Positions 61,399 through 64,000 of a DNA stretch of 64,000 bases are shown piece by piece. Below the pieces are notes generated by a model that worked only from the letters and a program-made list of their open reading frames with translations, did not search any database and was not told where the DNA came from. The DNA is from Nothopassalora personata. Its lineage: Eukaryota > Ascomycota > Dothideomycetes > Mycosphaerellales > Mycosphaerellaceae. The stretch lies in contig CM066291.1 of NCBI GenBank assembly GCA_033816765.1, positions 248,001 through 312,000 on the forward strand, written 5' to 3'. How positions within the stretch are numbered: position 1 is the first letter of the stretch; the number at the start of each line of letters is the position of its first letter. The position numbers and the translations under genes were made by a program.

Positions 61399-64000
61399 CT
61401 ATGCCGAACCGCTCACGCTGGCTTGCTGTCGCTGCTCATCATGTCGCTGGCTTGTGCTCGCTCCTTTGCGTCGTCGCAACATCGCAAATCCATCTTGTCC
61501 AAGCTTATGTACTGGGGACGTAGTTGCGTCGCGTCCATCCATGTCACCATCGTCTGTCACGCGAGCCGGTCTGGATGTGGCGCTGTCAAACAGGCGGCCT
61601 TTTTCAATCACTGCCAGTCCGTACAGTATGGGTTCTGGAAGCTCGTAGGGTGGCTTCGGCTTGTCTGGATAGCGCGCGTAGAAGTCGGCAACCAGTTCTT
61701 CACAACCTGGCAATAGGTCGTCCCATCTCTGTGTCCGTATATCACCGCTCTTATAGCGCAAGGTGAACCACACTTGCCTATTCCTGTACTTGATAGCAGC
61801 ATTAAGCACTTCGTCAACTTCCCATTCTGTGTCCACTTCTCCTTCTCTTTCGACTTCGACGGGCGGCGGCGGAGGGTTGTGTTGTCCCGCAAGTGGGTCG
61901 TTCGTGTCACGTCGGAGAAGGCTCGAGTGGAATACGTTGTGAATGTTCAGATCGGGCTGGCTGTCGAGGTCGAGTCGGTAGGATCGCTTGCCTATCTGCG
62001 CTGTAACGGGGAATGGTCCGATGAACTTGTCGTCAAGTTTCTTCGCGGGTCTCTTGGTGGTGATGTTTTTGGTGTTCAGGAAAACTCGGTCACCAACCTC
62101 AAAATTTGGGGCGGGTGCACGGTGTCGATTCGCTTGGTCAGCGGTCCGTGCTTGGCCATAAGCATGTGCCGCTTGCAGGTCCGCGAGCACTCCCTTGAGG
62201 AAGTCGCCAGTCTGCCTTATGCGTTCGGCAAATGTCTCCGCACGCTCGAGTTGTGGCACTTCTCGAGCCAGCGCTTGCGGTCGGTCCACAGCTTTCACGT
62301 CCATTCGGGGGTGTCGTCCCGTATTGGCAAAGAATGGAGTCATGCCAGTTGTCGCCGACTCATGGTTGTTGAGTGCGAACTCTGCATTGGGCAGCAAGTC
62401 TGCCCAGTCGTCCTGCTGGTAGTTGGTGAACAAGCGTAGGTACTGCTCCAATGCCTGGTTAGTTCTCTCGGATTGGCCATCTGTCTGAGGATGGAATGCA
62501 GTCGACAGGTTCTGCTTGGTTCCCAGCAACGCGCAGAACCTCTTGAAGAATGCACAGGTCCACTGGGTTCCTCTGTCTGAGAAGACAATCTCGGGGACGC
62601 CATGCTTCGGATACACATAGGTGTAGATCAGGCGGGCGACATGCTCGGCTTCCAGGCTGTTCGTTGGGATGAAGATGACTTGTTTCGAAAGGCAATCCGT
62701 CACTGTCAGTATGTTTTTGTAGGTAACGCCATCGATTGTGCGCTTGCTCGGCGGCAATTCTACAATGAAGTCCATGGCAATATGCTTCCATACGTCTGGT
62801 GGGGCTTGAAGTGGTGCTAGCAATCCCTGGTACTTGAGTCGTGACGGGTTTGCTCTCCGGCATGGTTGATAATTGCGGACGTACCGTGCTACGTCGCCTT
62901 GCATCAGCGGCCAATACATGCTATGGCGCTGGATCAAGTCGAATGTGCGTGCTGCTCCTTGGTGCCCTGCTATTGCGGTGTCATGATGGGCTCGAATGAC
63001 CTTTGTCCGCAGGTTCTTGTACATGGGCACGTACAATCTTCCATTCACGAACAACTGGTCGTTGTGAATAAGGCAATCCGTCGCCGCTATCTTCTGCTTC
63101 TGCAGGAACTCGGATGAGCGTCGCGCTGCTAGGTCGGCTTGCAGTCGTCTTATACGAGTTGCAATTGATGGGTCTGCGTACGCTTCATCAATGAGTTCGA
63201 CGAGGTCTTCTCCTTCGTCTTGGTGTTCAGGGTCTGCTTCGGCGGGTGCGGGCTCTTGTCCTGGCGCTGGCGCTGCGGGTTCTACTGCTGGTGTGGGCTC
63301 TGCTGTAGGTGTTTCTTCCTCCCCTTCCTCGTTGAGCTGCTCTTCTTCTGCTGCTTCTTGTCGTGCTCGTGCTCGGGTCATCGCGTATAGCTGACCTTCG
63401 TCGTCCTCTTCAGCCTTAGCAAGATGCATTGCGAAGTTGGCGATGTCAAGCATCTCTGGCTTGAGCACTACTTGGTGCTGATGTTGCATTCTCGGGTCCT
63501 CTACACCTTGTGGGATGTCCTGCGATCTCCGGGTCAGGCTGTCAGGCTTGGTACCCTGTCGCCCAGGCCGGTACGTGATCTTGAAGTTGAACTGAGCCAA
63601 GAATTCCGCCCAACGTGCCTGTCGCCGGTTCAGTTGCTTGGTAGTCATAAACCATTCCAGGTTCCGGTGGTCCGAGAGCACACGAATGGGGGCTTCATCC
63701 GTGCCTTGCCCGATTAGCTCATACTGCCATTCTTCAAAGCACTTAATGATGGCAAGCAACTCCTTGTCATAGATGTCGTAGTTGCATTCGTGCACGTTCA
63801 TCTTCTTGGAGAAGTACGCTACTGGGCGTACGAGACCGTCCGGTTGGCGCTGCGATAGCACTCCTGCTGTGACCCAATCTGAGGCATCGGTTTCGACGAT
63901 GGTCTCATAGTCCGGATTGAAGTGGGCAAGCACACGGCCTTTTGCCGACGTGAATCTGTCTTTCAGCGTCTCGAATGCCTTTTGACATGCTTCTGACCAT
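61399..64000 (-). CDS. Gypsy-2b pol, C-terminal part
   Basis: Open to the window end; encodes RNase H, integrase and the chromodomain-like end, identical to Gypsy-2a pol over the shared part, including the YQPC zinc-motif change (Tyr codon 62869-62871). The N-terminal part of pol and all of gag lie outside. Confidence 0.93.
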   Translation of the reverse strand, partial: WSEACQKAFETLKDRFTSAKGRVLAHFNPDYETIVETDASDWVTAGVLSQRQPDGLVRPVAYFSKKMNVHECNYDIYDKELLAIIKCFEEWQYELIGQGTDEAPIRVLSDHRNLEWFMTTKQLNRRQARWAEFLAQFNFKITYRPGRQGTKPDSLTRRSQDIPQGVEDPRMQHQHQVVLKPEMLDIANFAMHLAKAEEDDEGQLYAMTRARARQEAAEEEQLNEEGEEETPTAEPTPAVEPAAPAPGQEPAPAEADPEHQDEGEDLVELIDEAYADPSIATRIRRLQADLAARRSSEFLQKQKIAATDCLIHNDQLFVNGRLYVPMYKNLRTKVIRAHHDTAIAGHQGAARTFDLIQRHSMYWPLMQGDVARYVRNYQPCRRANPSRLKYQGLLAPLQAPPDVWKHIAMDFIVELPPSKRTIDGVTYKNILTVTDCLSKQVIFIPTNSLEAEHVARLIYTYVYPKHGVPEIVFSDRGTQWTCAFFKRFCALLGTKQNLSTAFHPQTDGQSERTNQALEQYLRLFTNYQQDDWADLLPNAEFALNNHESATTGMTPFFANTGRHPRMDVKAVDRPQALAREVPQLERAETFAERIRQTGDFLKGVLADLQAAHAYGQARTADQANRHRAPAPNFEVGDRVFLNTKNITTKRPAKKLDDKFIGPFPVTAQIGKRSYRLDLDSQPDLNIHNVFHSSLLRRDTNDPLAGQHNPPPPPVEVEREGEVDTEWEVDEVLNAAIKYRNRQVWFTLRYKSGDIRTQRWDDLLPGCEELVADFYARYPDKPKPPYELPEPILYGLAVIEKGRLFDSATSRPARVTDDGDMDGRDATTSPVHKLGQDGFAMLRRRKGASTSQRHDEQRQQASVSGSA

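Larger units (their letters stand above)
61157..64000 (-). mobile_element. Gypsy-2b, second copy, cut by the window end
   Basis: Matches 37278-40121 at a constant offset of 23879. Begins with a 152 bp LTR (61157-61308). The only difference noticed is T at 61166 where Gypsy-2a has C in both LTRs, a CpA to TpA change. Confidence 0.95.

Overview
The window looks like a repeat-rich chromosome segment of a filamentous ascomycete (Pezizomycotina; Dothideomycetes is a low-confidence guess). The evidence is intron-containing genes with GT..AG splice sites and CTAAC/CTGAC branch points, a class IV (yeast Chs3-type) chitin synthase, and old repeats carrying the signature of repeat-induced point mutation (RIP): CpA and TpG nearly gone, TpA in excess, CpG kept.

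Layout. 1-9737 plus about 14974-15345: two inverted, RIP-inactivated copies of one Ty3/gypsy element (Gypsy-1), with a 194 bp MITE-like insertion (5184-5377). A non-RIPed Copia element (9738-14968) is inserted in the second copy. About 15346-19100: copy A of an unidentified RIPed repeat, here called element E. 19101-36039: a 16.9 kb gene island with a decayed gene, a class IV chitin synthase gene (minus strand), its predicted activator SKT5/CHS4 (plus strand, head to head), a small hypothetical ORF, a DUF6604-like broken gene and ATP23. 36040 to about 61156: copy B of element E, inverted relative to A and split by five later insertions: Gypsy-2a (37278-44653), Gypsy-3 (45216-52093), a solo LTR (52414-52754), Gypsy-4 (53161-60172) and a second Gypsy-2 copy that runs off the window (61157-64000). 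The four insertions whose two ends are visible have matching 5 bp target duplications, and E copy A gives the unbroken order, so the nesting can be read directly.

How things work together. Chitin synthase and SKT5 would act as one membrane complex for cell-wall chitin. The Ty3 elements encode chromodomain integrases and all sit in RIPed DNA, none in a gene. Each solves the usual retroelement problems visibly: an 8-9 nt match between the putative RNA 5' end and the primer site (Tf1-like self-priming) in Gypsy-2, -3 and -4; a slippery heptamer plus stem-loop at the Gypsy-2 gag stop; and an ATGA stop/start overlap between gag and pol in Gypsy-3. The most unusual signal is an extra gene on the opposite strand, between pol and the 3' LTR, in both Gypsy-3 (intact) and Gypsy-4 (one stop). 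It encodes a Zn(II)2Cys6-pattern cysteine cluster followed by a predicted coiled coil. Gypsy-4 also carries a tRNA-like sequence overlapping the pol stop.
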